Below are positions 1 through 12,240 of a stretch of 64,000 bases of DNA, in pieces (position 1 is the first letter of the stretch; each line of letters opens with the position of its first letter). Below the pieces are notes generated by a model. It worked only from the letters and a program-made list of their open reading frames with translations, was not told the DNA's origin and did not search any database. The DNA is from Hirsutella rhossiliensis (lineage: Eukaryota > Ascomycota > Sordariomycetes > Hypocreales > Ophiocordycipitaceae). The translations under genes were made by a program, and so were the position numbers. The stretch is taken from the NCBI RefSeq assembly GCF_020360975.1, contig NW_025408682.1:186001-250000 (forward strand), given 5' to 3'.

Positions 1-2163
1 TAAGCGTTAATATAATCGTCTTAATAGGTATCTTAATAATATAAAAGTCTATAGTTATCTCTAAGGTTAGTATAATACTTACTAGCGGCTTAAAGTATAT
101 CGTTAGCTCTATTAATACTTAGTAGCTAGGAAAGGCTTAGTTAAGGATAACTTCTACTACTATATACCTAGCCTTATTTACTAGCTTTAGCCCTTAATAT
201 ATATTTTAGTTTATAATAATTAGTATATATAGTATAAAGGTAAAGATAGCTAGTACTAGCGTCGCGCTATTATCGCTATAGCTTAGTATTAGCGCCGCTT
301 CCTCTTTTATTAGCACGCCCTCCCTCTACTTATACTTAGATAGGAAAACGCGCGCTACTATCTATCGCTATACTTAGAACGTAAGCGCTACCTTTAAGTT
401 AAGGTTTTAGCGGTTTTAGTTAAGTAGTATTACTACTATTAAGCCTATCTCTTATAAGATCTACCTACCTAGTTAGTAGTACCTTAAGTTAAGTAGCTCT
501 AAGTTTAACTAGTCTTACTTACCCTACTAGATCCGCCTAAGTAGCCGCTAAAGCTTTAGGTCGCTAGTAGCCTATATTTACTTATTTAGTATAACGATTA
601 TTATAAACCGCTACTATAGCGCGTGCGCTTTATTATACTACCGCTATTACTTAGTCGCGAATGCCCTATCCTTATCCTACGCTACCGCCGCGCTTAATAG
701 TAAGATCGACCGCTCTTATACTAGCTAAAACTAATAAGAGTTACTGTAAAAAATTACTACTAAGATACCGCTAAAGTCTTATACCGACCCTTATAGCTAG
801 TAAAGCTATTTATTAGCGGCGTATAGCGTTCTTACCTTAAGTATATTAACCTTATCGATTACTAATACCTTTTTCTCTTATTAATTTATCTATAACTAGC
901 TATTAATAAAGCGCTCCCCTTAGCTTAGTAGCTATACCTTATTTACCTCCCTTATTATCCTTCCTACTTAGCTACTCTAGCCTATTATAAGGCTATAAGC
1001 TAAGTATAGTATAATACTATTAATCCGCGCTACTACTATCCTTAATATCGCTATAACTAATAGCTAGCTTAATAGGTCCTTTTAAGTAAGTAGCTTAATA
1101 AGCGCCTTAATAATATATAACTTACTAGTACCGCTCTCGCCGCTAATAAATAAATAGAGCTAGCTACCGCTATCGCCGCCTACCCTATTACTTAGCTAGA
1201 TCTAGTTAAGCTATTAATATATAATTAAGAGAGCGACCGACTACTTCTTATTAAGCGTTAGCTACCTTAATAGCTCCTTATTAGCGGCGATAAATAAGCT
1301 TAATAAGCTAAGCTATATATATATCCCCGCCGCCGTACCTATATCTATATTACTATTAGCTACTATTATATTTATATTATCCTTACTAAAGCCCCTTATT
1401 ACCTCGTAAAGGGCCGCGCTATAGTTAGCCCTTATACCCGCCGCTACCCCGCCGCCTTAGATACCTTAGATAGCTTACTCTTACTCTTACGCCGCGCTCC
1501 TTTACTATAACTTAATGCCTTATACCTCTTCTTACTATAGTAGTGCTACCCTTAATAGCGCCGAGCTTAGTAGGTTTACCTTCCTACCTACCCTTTCGTC
1601 CGCTACTACTATTACTATAAGCTCGGCCGCTAACTTAAGCGCTAACTACTAAAACTAATAGAGCTACTATATTATCGCGAGTAGCTTTATCGACTATACT
1701 ATTACCTATCTTATACTAGCGGCGTTTTATATAACGTTAATAAGCCGCGCTATATTACCTACCCCGTTAGTATAATACGCCCCTTCGCTACCTTTAGCTT
1801 ATATAGCCGCTATTTTACCTTCTTTTAATATAGCGGCTTATTATTTAGCGTCGCGCTTTATATCTTCTACTAACCGATAAAAGAGCTATATATTATCTAT
1901 AAGCCGCGCGACCTTTAGCGCTAGCGACCCCTATACCTATACTTAGATATCGTTAATATTACTTACCTTCTTACTAAGGAAGGATTCCTATAGTATAAAT
2001 AAGCCTAGGTATTATACCGCCGCCTTAAGCGCTATTAGCCGATACCCTTAACTATACTACCTTCCCTTTAAGCGCTCCTTATTTTATAATATATACTTTT
2101 AATAGTATAACTTATTATCTCCTTTACTAAACTCCTTACTAAGGTATCTATTAAGGTATATAG
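1..2163 (-). mobile_element. Helitron-like element X1, helicase part (cut by window edge)
   Basis: This stretch is the reverse complement of about 45.05-47.23 kb (copy X2), with colinear blocks such as 1141-1260 against 45961-46090. It encodes the SF1/Pif1-like helicase half of a Helitron protein on the minus strand. The left window edge cuts it inside the helicase, near the motif that reads YKVQGRTLER in X2. RIP is near saturation: CpA and TpG are nearly absent and all frames contain many TAA/TAG. At 2163 the element is interrupted by Gypsy-1 and resumes after the TATAG target-site duplication. Confidence 0.75.
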
Positions 2164-2612
2164 TATTACGACCACGGCTACTAGGCCGCTAATAGTCGAC
2201 CGCGTTAAGTATATAACACGGTTTAACGGATAAATAGTTAGCACGACTATCTAATAGATATAGGATCGAGGGGATCGCAGAGATCTAAGTAATCTAAGAT
2301 CAACGAGATTACTACGCTCTATACGATCTAACGTTAGGGATTATAGCTAGGCCTATAATCTAAGGATAGTCTTTATAAGTATATATAGCTACCTACTTTT
2401 ACTTCTTTAGATAGATAGCTCTCTAGCTTTTAATATAGATCTTTATTACGATTTATCTTTAATTCTAATTACCTAGTTATAGTCTACGGTCTACGACCTC
2501 CGACTTATTACTAACGTAATATACTTATTATTGCTTAGACCACGCCCTATTATATCTGCTAATATAAACCCCTCGATAGGTTTATCCCTTAGGAATAATA
2601 CCGGTCGTTATA
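2164..2612 (+). repeat. Gypsy-1 5' LTR
   Basis: Matches 9564-10012 over its full 449 bp with only scattered differences, mostly C/T and G/A transitions. It starts TATTACGA and ends GGTCGTTATA, the RIP-changed forms of a TG...CA-type LTR. TATAG precedes it. Confidence 0.95.
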
Positions 2613-2673
2613 CGTTAAAAGCTCTTATTTAGTATAATACCGCGTTACTCTAAGTAATATCGTAACTATTAAT

Positions 2674-5280
2674 ATGCCTATATAGTAAACTAGATTAACT
2701 AACTCTAGAGCTACTATATCGCCTTAGGATATAATACGTAAAATTATCGCCCTTCGATATAAGGTATAGTTACTTAGGAACGGAGGAGGCAACGGATAAG
2801 TTAGGGACCTCGGAGAAGTAGTTAAACTAAAATAGCTAGGACTATTCGATAGTACTTACGGTACGCTTTAAGACTTTCTTACCTAACTTAAGGCCTACTA
2901 CTAGTTTTATCTTACTAAACTCTCGGACCTAGTTAAAAAGGTACTTTATATAGGAAATTATTTATCTAGAACGCTACTCGCTTAGTTTAGACCTATTATA
3001 AGGGACTTTCTCGATAACTAACTAGCGCGATAAGATAACGAGATAGATAAAGTCTTTGCTAGTTTCTAAGGATTTAAGGAAGCTATTATAAAGGTATTCG
3101 GAATAACCGACGAGGAACGAGAAGCTAAATAGAAACTTCGAGAACTCCGATAAAGGATCTTAGTATTAGATTATACTACGAAGTTTTAATACGTTACTTT
3201 AAAGCTTAATTAGGACGACGAACCTCTTATATTACGATTCTACGACGGGCTTAAAGAAGAAGTTAAGGATAAGCTCTATAAGGAAAATCGACCTAATAAC
3301 CTCTCGGACTATATTGCTATAGTAGTATAAATTAACGATAGATAGTATGCGCGATACTAAGAAAAGAAATAAGGAAGAGGAAACTAGAACCCTTCCTATA
3401 AGAATAACTTTAACTAACGCGCTAACTATAAAAAGAAGCGCGAAACTCCTATTACCTATGCCTATATAACTAACCTAGGTAGGATAGATCTAGATATAAT
3501 ATAGAAAAGTAAAGGAAAGTATTTTAACTATAGGAAACTTAGATATTACTCTAAAGAATATAGATAACCTTATAAGGAGAAGAAAACCTACTAAGCACTA
3601 GCCCTAGAAGGTAAGAAATACCTAAACGCTATTAATAGATAGGAACTAAAGTATAAACTCCTTAGTTAGACTATATACTATAACGACGAGTATATAGTAT
3701 ACTTAAGCGATAAGAACGGTACTAGATAGTTCTTAAAGCCCTTAAAGAAGACCCTTATAATAATATAACGAAGGGATCCTAAAACATAGAAATAAGTTAA
3801 ATTTATAAAACTAAAATACCCCTATCCTAAAAGAGTCTCCTAAGACTAAATTAAGAAGAACGGTAAACGATTCTAAGAGGATATACGAAATAAAGATCGA
3901 TAATAACGACGGGTAGTCTATAAGTAATATAATAAAGAAGATATAGACATAGCCCTTATATTTACGAAACTTAGATAACTACCTAAAGAGGAATAATAAA
4001 GTATCGATAATATAAGCTCTAAAGAATAAGAAATACTTAGAGAAACGGAAGATAAGAATAAACTTATACTACTACCCTCGCTACTAAGGGAAAACGCTAC
4101 GATTAGAGAATACGCTTTATACTTTAAAGAATTTAAAGAAATACTTAAAATTAGAACCTAATAAATACCTTAAATTCTTATAGAAAACTAATAAGCTATA
4201 TTAATTCGGTATTAACCGGCACTATATAAAGGAGACTACGCTATAGCTATTATTATAGTCAATACCTTTATAGCTCTATAATAAGAATAGTAACTACGAG
4301 GAGAATTTAGAGACGATCTATAAATACTACTTACTTATAAGCACTATAAGTATATTTTATAGATATTATATATCTACCTAGATTATATAATATACTTCTA
4401 GATAAAGGTACGATACGACGCCTTCTTAGTTAGATTTAAAGGATAAGTACTTTCGAAACCCTACTTAAGCATAGAACTAGACTACTAGAAAATCGATTAA
4501 CGCTACTTAAACGACTAAGTTATATTATTAGAACCTAATTACGGCACGCTACTTAAATACCGCGATAATTATAGCTTATTAACGAGATATCTTTTAGAGA
4601 TATATAAAATCTATAAATACGTTAAAATAAAAGAATAGTATAGCGCTACTTACTTTAACGCATCCGAACTATTAATCTTTTAAAGACTTACGTAATAAAT
4701 TAAATATAATAAAGAAGATTATAACGAATACGTATACCTAAACTATAGAGTTTATAAATATAAAAAAGCATAAGTATAGTATAAATAATATAACGGTATA
4801 CTAAAAGATTATTAGTAATATATATAAAGGCTATAGGCCGTATTCGACTAAGGAAGAATCGATATAAAAACGCTACGTAAAAAATAAAAAGACGCTAAAC
4901 GAAAACTTAACCTTTAATATAAAAACGAATAAAATTATAAAGCATAGTATGCAATTAACTATAAAGTAGTATAATATAAATAATATAGCGTTAAAAAATA
5001 AGAAGTCTTCGATTAGCTATAAGAAATTAGTCTCTTAAGCCTTAATACGATACTACGCGACGAAAATATAAAGAAACGATATTAATAATAAATCGAAGAA
5101 GAATACCTAAATAAAACGAATAAGGACTAGGCAAAAAACAAGGTACGCTATCTATAAAAGGGCTATAAACTAGCACGATATAATAAGATCTAAGGACCCT
5201 ATATATAGCAACGGTAAGCTATAGCGACTAAATAGTATTAGATATTTAAATCGCGGGATATTACGTATATATACTTTTAG
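2674..5280 (+). pseudogene. gag: Gypsy-1 gag with a long extra domain
   Basis: The structural protein of the retrotransposon. The ATG at 2674 is kept. The gag core follows, and a CX2CX4HX4C zinc knuckle lies at 3520-3561 in the same frame (846 nt from the ATG). All four zinc ligands now read Tyr (TAT), as expected when TGT and CAT codons are hit by RIP. After the knuckle the same frame continues with RIP-type stops only (checked at 4087 and 5248) for about 570 more codons up to the protease. That is much longer than a usual gag tail, and I do not recognise the extra part. It is rich in Lys, Tyr, Gln and Glu, with many TAG/TAA that could have been Trp or Gln. Confidence 0.75.
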
Positions 5281-8200
5281 ACTATAGCGCGATAGGCAAT
5301 TACGTTTTACTTAGAGTCGTTAATCGTTACCGACTTATATAGAGATATAAGATAGATCTATATAAACTTATAAATATTAAAGGAGAGGCCTTTAACTATA
5401 ATAACGGAATTATTAATATAGAGATTAATTACCTCGATATTAATATCTAGGGCTACGACGAATAAGTTAACTTCGATATTATAGATATTAAAAAACATAA
5501 CCTTATATTAGGACTTCTATAGCTATAGGAGAGCAACCTACTAATTAACTAGAAAACTAGCTAGCTATATTAGAATAAAGACGTAAGTTTCTAAGACTAG
5601 TAGATTTAGAAGAAAGTAAAATTTTACGATAATTTAGCTACTAAATAAGATAAAAGGGATAACCGTTTAAGTAAATTATTATAGGCTTTAGTAATATAGA
5701 CGAAAATAGTAACTAAACTAGCGGATATAATAAAATCGACTAATAAGACCTACGTACTAACTAATACGGCTATATAACCTAGCACCTAATATAAATAGAA
5801 TAAAGGATATAATATAAAGATCTAAAGAGTTATTACTACTCTAAGGAAAGACCTTAAATAAATTAATAAAGAGCTTAAGTTAAGAGAAACTAGCTCTTAA
5901 GAGAAAGAATAAAGCCTATAAGATAAAATAAAGAATATCCCCTAAGAATACCGGAAATACGATAAACTCTTTAAAGAAGAACTCGAAATAGGGTTACCTA
6001 AATATAGCTAATAGGACCACGAAATTTATCTTAAGGATAGAATAACGCTAACGTTCTATAAGATCTATAAACTAAACGAAAAGCAACTATAAACGCTACG
6101 CGACTACCTTAACGAGAATCTATAAAAAGGATATATATAAATATTAATATCTAAAGTAGGCTATCTAGTTATATTTATTTTAAAGAAAAATAGTAAGCTA
6201 TAACTAGTTATCGACTATAAACGCCTAAACGATATTATAATAAAGGACCGAATACTATTACCGCTTATATTAAAACTATAAGATCGACTATATAGTAAAA
6301 AATAGTTTATAGCCCTTAACCTTAAAGGCGCCTATAACTTAATATATATAAAAAAGGGATACGAATAGATAATAGCCTTTAGAACGAAATTTAGACTATT
6401 TAAATATCTAGTAATACTATTTAGACTTATAAATATACTAGCTACCTTTTAACGGATAATTAATAATATCCTATGCGAATACTTAGATATCTTTATAGTA
6501 GTATACCTAGATAATATCCTAATCTTCTCGGATACCCTAGAAGAATATAAGGAACACGTCTATAAGGTACTCTGCGTACTTTAGAATATAAAGTTACTAG
6601 TTAAACTAAAGAAAAGTAAGTTCTATATATAGGAAGTAGACTTCCTTAGATATATAATCTTACTAAGAGAGATATATATATAATAAGATAAGATTAACTT
6701 AGTTAAAGAATAGCTAACGCTAAAGAACGTTAAGGATATATAAAGTTTCCTAGGATTTATAAATTACTACTAATAATTTATTAAAGATTTCGGAAAATTT
6801 ATAGTACTACTATACGACTTAACGAAGAAGGAAAAAGAATTTATATAGGACGATAAAGCTAACGAAGCTTTCGAATATATTAAAACTATAATTACATAAG
6901 AACTAGTCTTAACTACCTTTAATCTAGAACGATAAATCGAACTTAAAACCGATATATTAGACTTTACTCTAGGAGTATAAATCGGATAAAAAGATAATAA
7001 AGGAAGACTACGACTAATTATATTTTACTCGAAAAAGCTATATAGCGTAGAACTTAATTACCCTATTTACGATAAAGAATTCCTTATAATTATTTAAGCT
7101 TTTAAGGAATTTCGATACTACCTTCTTAGAAGTAAATATAAAGTTAAGGTCTATATAGATTATAAGAATATCTTATATTTTATAACGACGTAATAGTTAA
7201 ACGGACGATAGATCCGATAAGCCGAATATTTATTAGAATTTAACTATAAAATAATCTATAGAAAAGGAATAGAAAACGGTCGAGCTAATGCCCTTAGTTA
7301 ATAAAGTAACTACGATATAGGGGCACTTATAGCGAAAGGATAGCTCTTAGAAATTAACGAAAACAGGAACTACTAGCAACGATAGCTAAATATAATATTT
7401 AAAGTATAACCTAATAACTTAATATACTAGAAGATCCTAAAATAGATAAAAGAATATAAAGTACTAAATAGATATAATATAGGATATTTAGAAGTTCTAA
7501 TATATAAAAATAAAATCTAGATACTATTAGAATTATAAGATAAAGTTATATAAGATATATACGAATATCTAATATATAGATACTAAGGAATCTAAAGAAT
7601 AATAGAACGGATTAAATGATAATATAACTTCCTATAGCTTAAGGAAGTAGTACGATAAGTTATTAAAGAATGCGAACTTTACGTACGAAGTAAAGCTAAA
7701 CGATATAAACTATATAGAGAATTATAACCGCTACTAGTACTAGAGAAACTATAGGATTTAATAGCTTTTAACTATATTATAAAGCTATTACTATTAAAAG
7801 AACCTATAACTAACGTTAAGTACGATAGTATATTTCTTATTACCGATAGATTAATAAAGTATAGATACTTTTTACTATATAAAGAAGTAAGTAATATAGA
7901 AGAGCTAGTATATATATTCCTACGAATAATTATTAGTAATTACAGACTACTAAATAAGATTATCTTTAATAAAGGAAGTATATTTATAGCTAAGTTTTAG
8001 TAAGCTCTTATAGTATAATTAGGGGCGAAATATAAGCTTAGTATAGCTTATTACCTATAAATAGATAGATAAATAGAACGACTTAACTAAACGCTTAAAT
8101 AATATTTACGATACTATATTAGCTACGAATAAAACGATTAGGTTAAATAGCTACTAATAGCGTAACTAGCTTATAATAGCTTAGTTACGGAAATAACTAA

Positions 8201-8826
8201 GCTCTTACTAGTATATACTAATTATAAATATAACCTAGAAGCATTTAAGGTTACTTAATAAGGACTATAAGCGGAACGAGCAATACTATAAGTAGATTAG
8301 CTACGAAAATTATATAAAGAAATATAATAAGAACTTTAATTTATTAGAGAACGAATATCTACTTACTATAATCGGAAAAAATTATAAGGACTAATCTTTT
8401 AAGAAGGAGATATAGTCTACCTCGTACGACGAAATATTAAAATAAAACGACTAAGTAATAAATTAGATTTTAAGAAACTTAGACCGTTTAAGGTTAAGGA
8501 AACTATTTTAAAAGTTAACTATAAACTTTCGCTATTAATAATAATATAGATATACCCGATATTTTATATCTTATTATTAAAACTAGCGCTATAAAACGCT
8601 AAACTATAGGAAAAAATTAAAGTTAACGATAATTAAGAATATAAAGTAGAATAAATACTAGATATAAGAAAATAAGGTTAGTAATAAGAATACCTTATTA
8701 AGTAAAAGGGATATAGACTAGAGGAAAATACCTAGGAACTACTTAAGCACTTAACCTACTACGGCTCTCTACTTCGATAATTTTACTAGAAGGTTTAGGA
8801 GGGATTAAAAGACTAAGATCTATAAA
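5271..8826 (+). pseudogene. pol: Gypsy-1 pol: protease, RT, RNase H, integrase, chromodomain
   Basis: One reading frame, -1 relative to gag, holds from protease to chromodomain without a visible indel. The protease active site is near 5280-5291 (D-Y-S-A, likely D-C-G-A before RIP), and the ILGL flap-side motif is near 5505. RT is at about 6060-6700; its catalytic YLDD now reads YLDN (6504-6515), a TGAT to TAAT change. RNase H is at about 6940-7310, integrase at about 7560-8500, and a C-terminal chromodomain at 8637-8760 with the aromatic-cage pattern EYKVE...YLIK.KGY...ENT. Stops are all TAA/TAG. Chromodomains direct integration into heterochromatin in known elements. Confidence 0.9.
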
Positions 8827-9283
8827 CTCCTTACTAATACTAAACGAGGACTAATTCGCTTTATTAGGAACGCCTAATAATTATAAGTTATTTACTACCT
8901 AATACTTATATGCATCGAGCATAGGTAAAACGCTATCCTTAGTATCTACTTCTTAGATACTACGACGAAATAACTTAGAACTCTTTTCCTTCGTATAATT
9001 CCGAATCTTTTAGATACGAGCTAAACGATTAACGGCGATAGATATTTACGACTAAAGATTTATAAGCTATGCCTAAAGCTCTAATAAGGCTTCCCTAGCT
9101 TCCTCCTCTTTAGAATATAGCCTACGCTACTCCGCTAATAATTTAGTTACTAAAAGAAATACGTTAGCTACTATGTATAGAAAGAATTAAAAGATACTTA
9201 TAAGAAGAGGCTACTAAAATACTATTATAATAGGGACGACTACTAGCAATATAATTATTATAGCGCGAAGAATTTTCGGCTAT

Positions 9284-9478
9284 TTAATAATTCGTCTTCT
9301 TCGCTTTAAAGCATCGAGTACACGGTATATTAGTAGGATCTCTACTTAAGTCGATATATTCGGTAAGAGCAGCGCGCTTAGAGGCTTTTCGGGAACGATT
9401 TTTTAGTATACGACTAGACATACTATTAGTAGTATATCCTAAAAGGATAAAGAGACAAGGAACGATATACTTACGCAC
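9284..9478 (-). pseudogene. Antisense Cys-rich small ORF in Gypsy-1
   Basis: A 64-codon minus-strand frame between the end of pol and the 3' LTR, opposite to the element. It has an ATG, a hydrophobic N terminus, a basic stretch and then PCTRC. Past its TAA (a RIP-type stop) the same frame goes on with further Tyr codons at regular spacing. Read as RIP-changed Cys they give C-X2-C-X7-C-X9-C-X2-C-X6-C, a six-Cys zinc-binding-like pattern. It stays open over 195 nt in a saturated RIP region, which is unusual here. Function is unknown; it could be a chance frame, but Gypsy-2 has an antisense frame in the same place. Confidence 0.5.
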
Positions 9479-9544
9479 GACGCGATAAGGGTATATTTAT
9501 ATATAGCGGCTAAGGCAGCTATAGTAGGTCTTACGGATAAGACT

Positions 9545-9558
9545 AAAAGGAGGGGAGA
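9545..9558 (+). promoter_or_regulatory. Gypsy-1 polypurine tract
   Basis: A purine run (AAAAGGAGGGGAGA) lies just upstream of the 3' LTR at 9564, where plus-strand DNA synthesis is primed in Ty3/Gypsy elements. It also fixes the element's orientation as plus. Confidence 0.7.
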
Positions 9559-9563
9559 TATCG

Positions 9564-10012
9564 TATTACGACTACGGCTACTAGGCCGCTAACGGTCGAC
9601 CGCGTTAAGCACGTAATACGGTCTAACGGATAAATAGTTAGCACGACTATTTAATAGATATAGGATTAAGGGGATCGTAGAGATCTAAGTAATCTAGGAT
9701 TAACGAGATTACTACGCTCTATACGATCTAACGTTAGGGATTATAGCTAGGCCTATAATCTAAGGACAGTCTCTATAGGTATATATAGCTACCTACTTTT
9801 ACTTCTTTAGATAGATAGCTCTCTAGCTTTTAATATAGATCTTTATTACGATTTATCTCTAATTCTAATTACCTAGTTATAGTCTACGGTCTATAACCTC
9901 TAACTTATTACTAACGTAATATACTTATTATTGCTTAGACCACGCCCTATTATATCTACTAATATAAACCCCTTAATAGGTTTATCCCTTAAGAATAACA
10001 CCGGTCGTTATA
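9564..10012 (+). repeat. Gypsy-1 3' LTR
   Basis: A 449-bp copy of 2164-2612, followed by the TATAG duplication at 10013-10017. Differences from the 5' LTR are mainly transitions. Confidence 0.95.
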
Positions 10013-10392
10013 TATAGTCGCCCTACTACCTAGCCGCCTAAGTGCTTATACCTAGCCCTTCCTTAACGCCTAGCTCTTTATAAAAGGTACCTTACCTTAG
10101 CCTGTCTTACTATTAGCGCCGCTACTATTTTACTTTAGCCTTATAAGCGATATATAGTTATAAAGGTAAAGGCCTTATAAGAGCTCGCCCTTATACTAGT
10201 AGGCCTCGATAAGAGGGATCCTTAGGCTAGCCTCCTTTATAACGACCGTTTTATTTAGCGCGTTACCTATTACCTTTACGCCGCTTACTTATTAAAGGTA
10301 CCGCTATTAGCGGAAGACGGCCTAGTAAAGCTAGTTTACGTTTACGTATACCTATACTAAGCCGCTACTAAACTCCGCCGGGTACGCGATTA
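10013..10392 (-). mobile_element. Helitron X1 segment between Gypsy-1 and Fot1
   Basis: Reverse complement of about 44.69-45.08 kb in X2. It is the continuation of the X1 Rep-helicase coding region. It begins with the Gypsy-1 TSD and ends at the TA where the Fot1-like element inserted. Confidence 0.8.
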
Positions 10393-12240
10393 AGTTAGCA
10401 CCCTTAGCTTCCGGCACCCCCTACTTCCGGCACCTCCTTATATTACTATCGCGTTAACTACCTACTATATCGTAACCGCGTTTTCTTATATATTTCTTAT
10501 TTAATAATTATAAAATAAATATTATTTAAATTAGCGATGCCTTATCTTTCTAAATATACTAAAAACTAGCTCTAAGAAGCGCTTAAAGCTATTAATAATA
10601 GTATACCTTAGCTTTAAGCTAGTCGTAAGTAGGATATTCTAAGAACAACCCTTTAAACGCGTCTTAAAGGAGCCCTACCCATAAAGGAGGTAAAAGAGGC
10701 ATCTTAAAGGCTTAGTCGAGAGTAGGAAAAACACCTCTATAAATAGGTTCTTGCCTAAGCGGCCCTTAGGCTGCCTCTAACGTATTATTAACTTAGGGAA
10801 TTCGCCGGCCGTATTATCGTAGCTAGTAAAGACCCCCGCCCGCTTAGAAAACACTAGGTTTTAAGCTTTTTAGCCCGAAACCTAGAGATTAATACGATTA
10901 AAGGTAAATCTATTAATTCTGCTTATATTAACAGCGCCTCTATTAGCGGGACTAAGGAATAGTTCTAATTACTTAAGCTGCCGGCTATATAGGCAATCCT
11001 ACTAGAATTACGCTTTAATATAGACGAAATAGGCATCCTCGAGGGCCTTAGCTATAACGGGCTAGTACTAGGGAGCTTAGAGAAGAAGGAGGCTATTAAG
11101 AAGCGGCTTAAATCGCGTTATTAGACTATAATCGTCGAATGCGTTTCTATAACAAGCTAGGCCTTAACCCCCCTTATAATCTTTAAGGGCTAGGACCTTT
11201 AATAGCAATAGTTCCTTAACGAACTCAATTTTTTAAAGGATTAGGACTTCGTTACTTCCTTAAAGGGCTAGATAAGCGATTCTATTACTATTTAATAGCT
11301 TAAGTAGGTATTTATCCCTTAAATAAGGCGCTACTTATAGGGGAACGTTCTCCTTATCGTTAATAGCTATAGGAGCTATTAGACCGACGATTTTATATAT
11401 AAATACTTTAAGAATTATATTTATCTTCTTTTTCTACTAGTATACTCCTCCTACGTCCTCTAACCTCTTAATATCTCGGTTTTCTCGCCGATTAAGGCTG
11501 CCTACCGACGTTAACTTAAAAAATTCGTATCTTTCGACGATATAGCGCTAATTAGTAAGGCTACCTTCCTCTAAGTATATTATTAGGCCTAGTAGGCCGG
11601 TCTAACCGAAAAGAATATTAAGGGCGGGTAGCATAGGTTAGGACTATAGCTAGTTAATATAGTAAAGCCCTTACTAAGCTAGTTTATCTTACTATAGCCG
11701 TTAACGCTATTAACGCCGTTAAAAAGAAAGAATTCTAGTACCCTAGCTATTTATAATGCCCTTAAAACGCCTAAACGATTATAAGAAGTCTATCGCTTTA
11801 TTATAGGGCTAGAAAACCGCGGTTAAGTTAACCGTACGATCCGACTACTCTTTAGTAAGGTTAGCCGTAGCCTTAATAAGTAAAATTAGTAGCTTACAGC
11901 CTCCTAACTTCGAATATAGTAGCTAGAGCATTAATTATATTATCTACGGCCTTAAAAATAGAAAAAGGTCCCTTAGGACCCTAATAGGCGGTTCGTATAG
12001 ATTAAATAAGTTATAAAGACAAAGAAATAGCTCGAGCGCACGCTTGCCGGCTGCCGCTATAGCTAATTAGAACGTAGGATTTAAAGCTCTTTATAATAGC
12101 TAGTAGCTAGAGTAGCTAGAAACACTAAATTTAATTATCGTGATATTAAAATACAGCTTTAATTGCGTTTAGAATATGCTTGCCTTAGTACTACGAAGGG
12201 TGCCGGAAGTAAGGGGTGCCGGAAGCTAGGGGTGCTAACT
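10393..12240 (+). mobile_element. Fot1/pogo-like DNA transposon
   Basis: An 1848-bp element with terminal inverted repeats of about 45 bp (10393-10437 and 12196-12240). Each TIR contains the word CTTCCGGCACC twice as a direct repeat. It is flanked by TA on both sides, the standard target duplication of the Tc1/mariner-pogo group. X2 shows the empty site near 44.69 kb. It carries one transposase gene. RIP is present but lighter than in the host Helitron: several CpA remain, mostly in GCA context. Confidence 0.95.
10537..12150 (+). pseudogene. Fot1/pogo transposase, inactivated
   Basis: DDE transposase for cut-and-paste movement. The ATG at 10537 is in frame with the catalytic region. An N-terminal helix-turn-helix/CENP-B-like DNA-binding part is followed by the DDE core. 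The first catalytic Asp is kept (GAC 11023-11025). The second (11362-11364) and third (11470-11472) now read Asn (AAT), each explained by one TGAT to TAAT change. The second and third are 36 codons apart, the pogo/Tc1 spacing. Many TAG/TAA occur where Gln or Trp is expected. The C-terminal end is uncertain. Confidence 0.85.

Larger units (their letters stand above)
2164..10012 (+). mobile_element. Gypsy-1: full-length Ty3/Gypsy chromovirus, RIP-inactivated
   Basis: LTR retrotransposon of 7849 bp with two 449-bp LTRs and a perfect 5-bp target-site duplication, TATAG (2159-2163 and 10013-10017). It inserted into Helitron X1; the host sequence is continuous across it when compared with X2 near 45.08 kb. 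Internal order is gag, a long extra domain in the gag frame, protease, reverse transcriptase, RNase H, integrase, chromodomain, then an antisense Cys-rich frame before the 3' LTR. Order and chromodomain place it among the chromoviruses. All coding parts are RIP-damaged, but few indels are seen. Confidence 0.95.
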
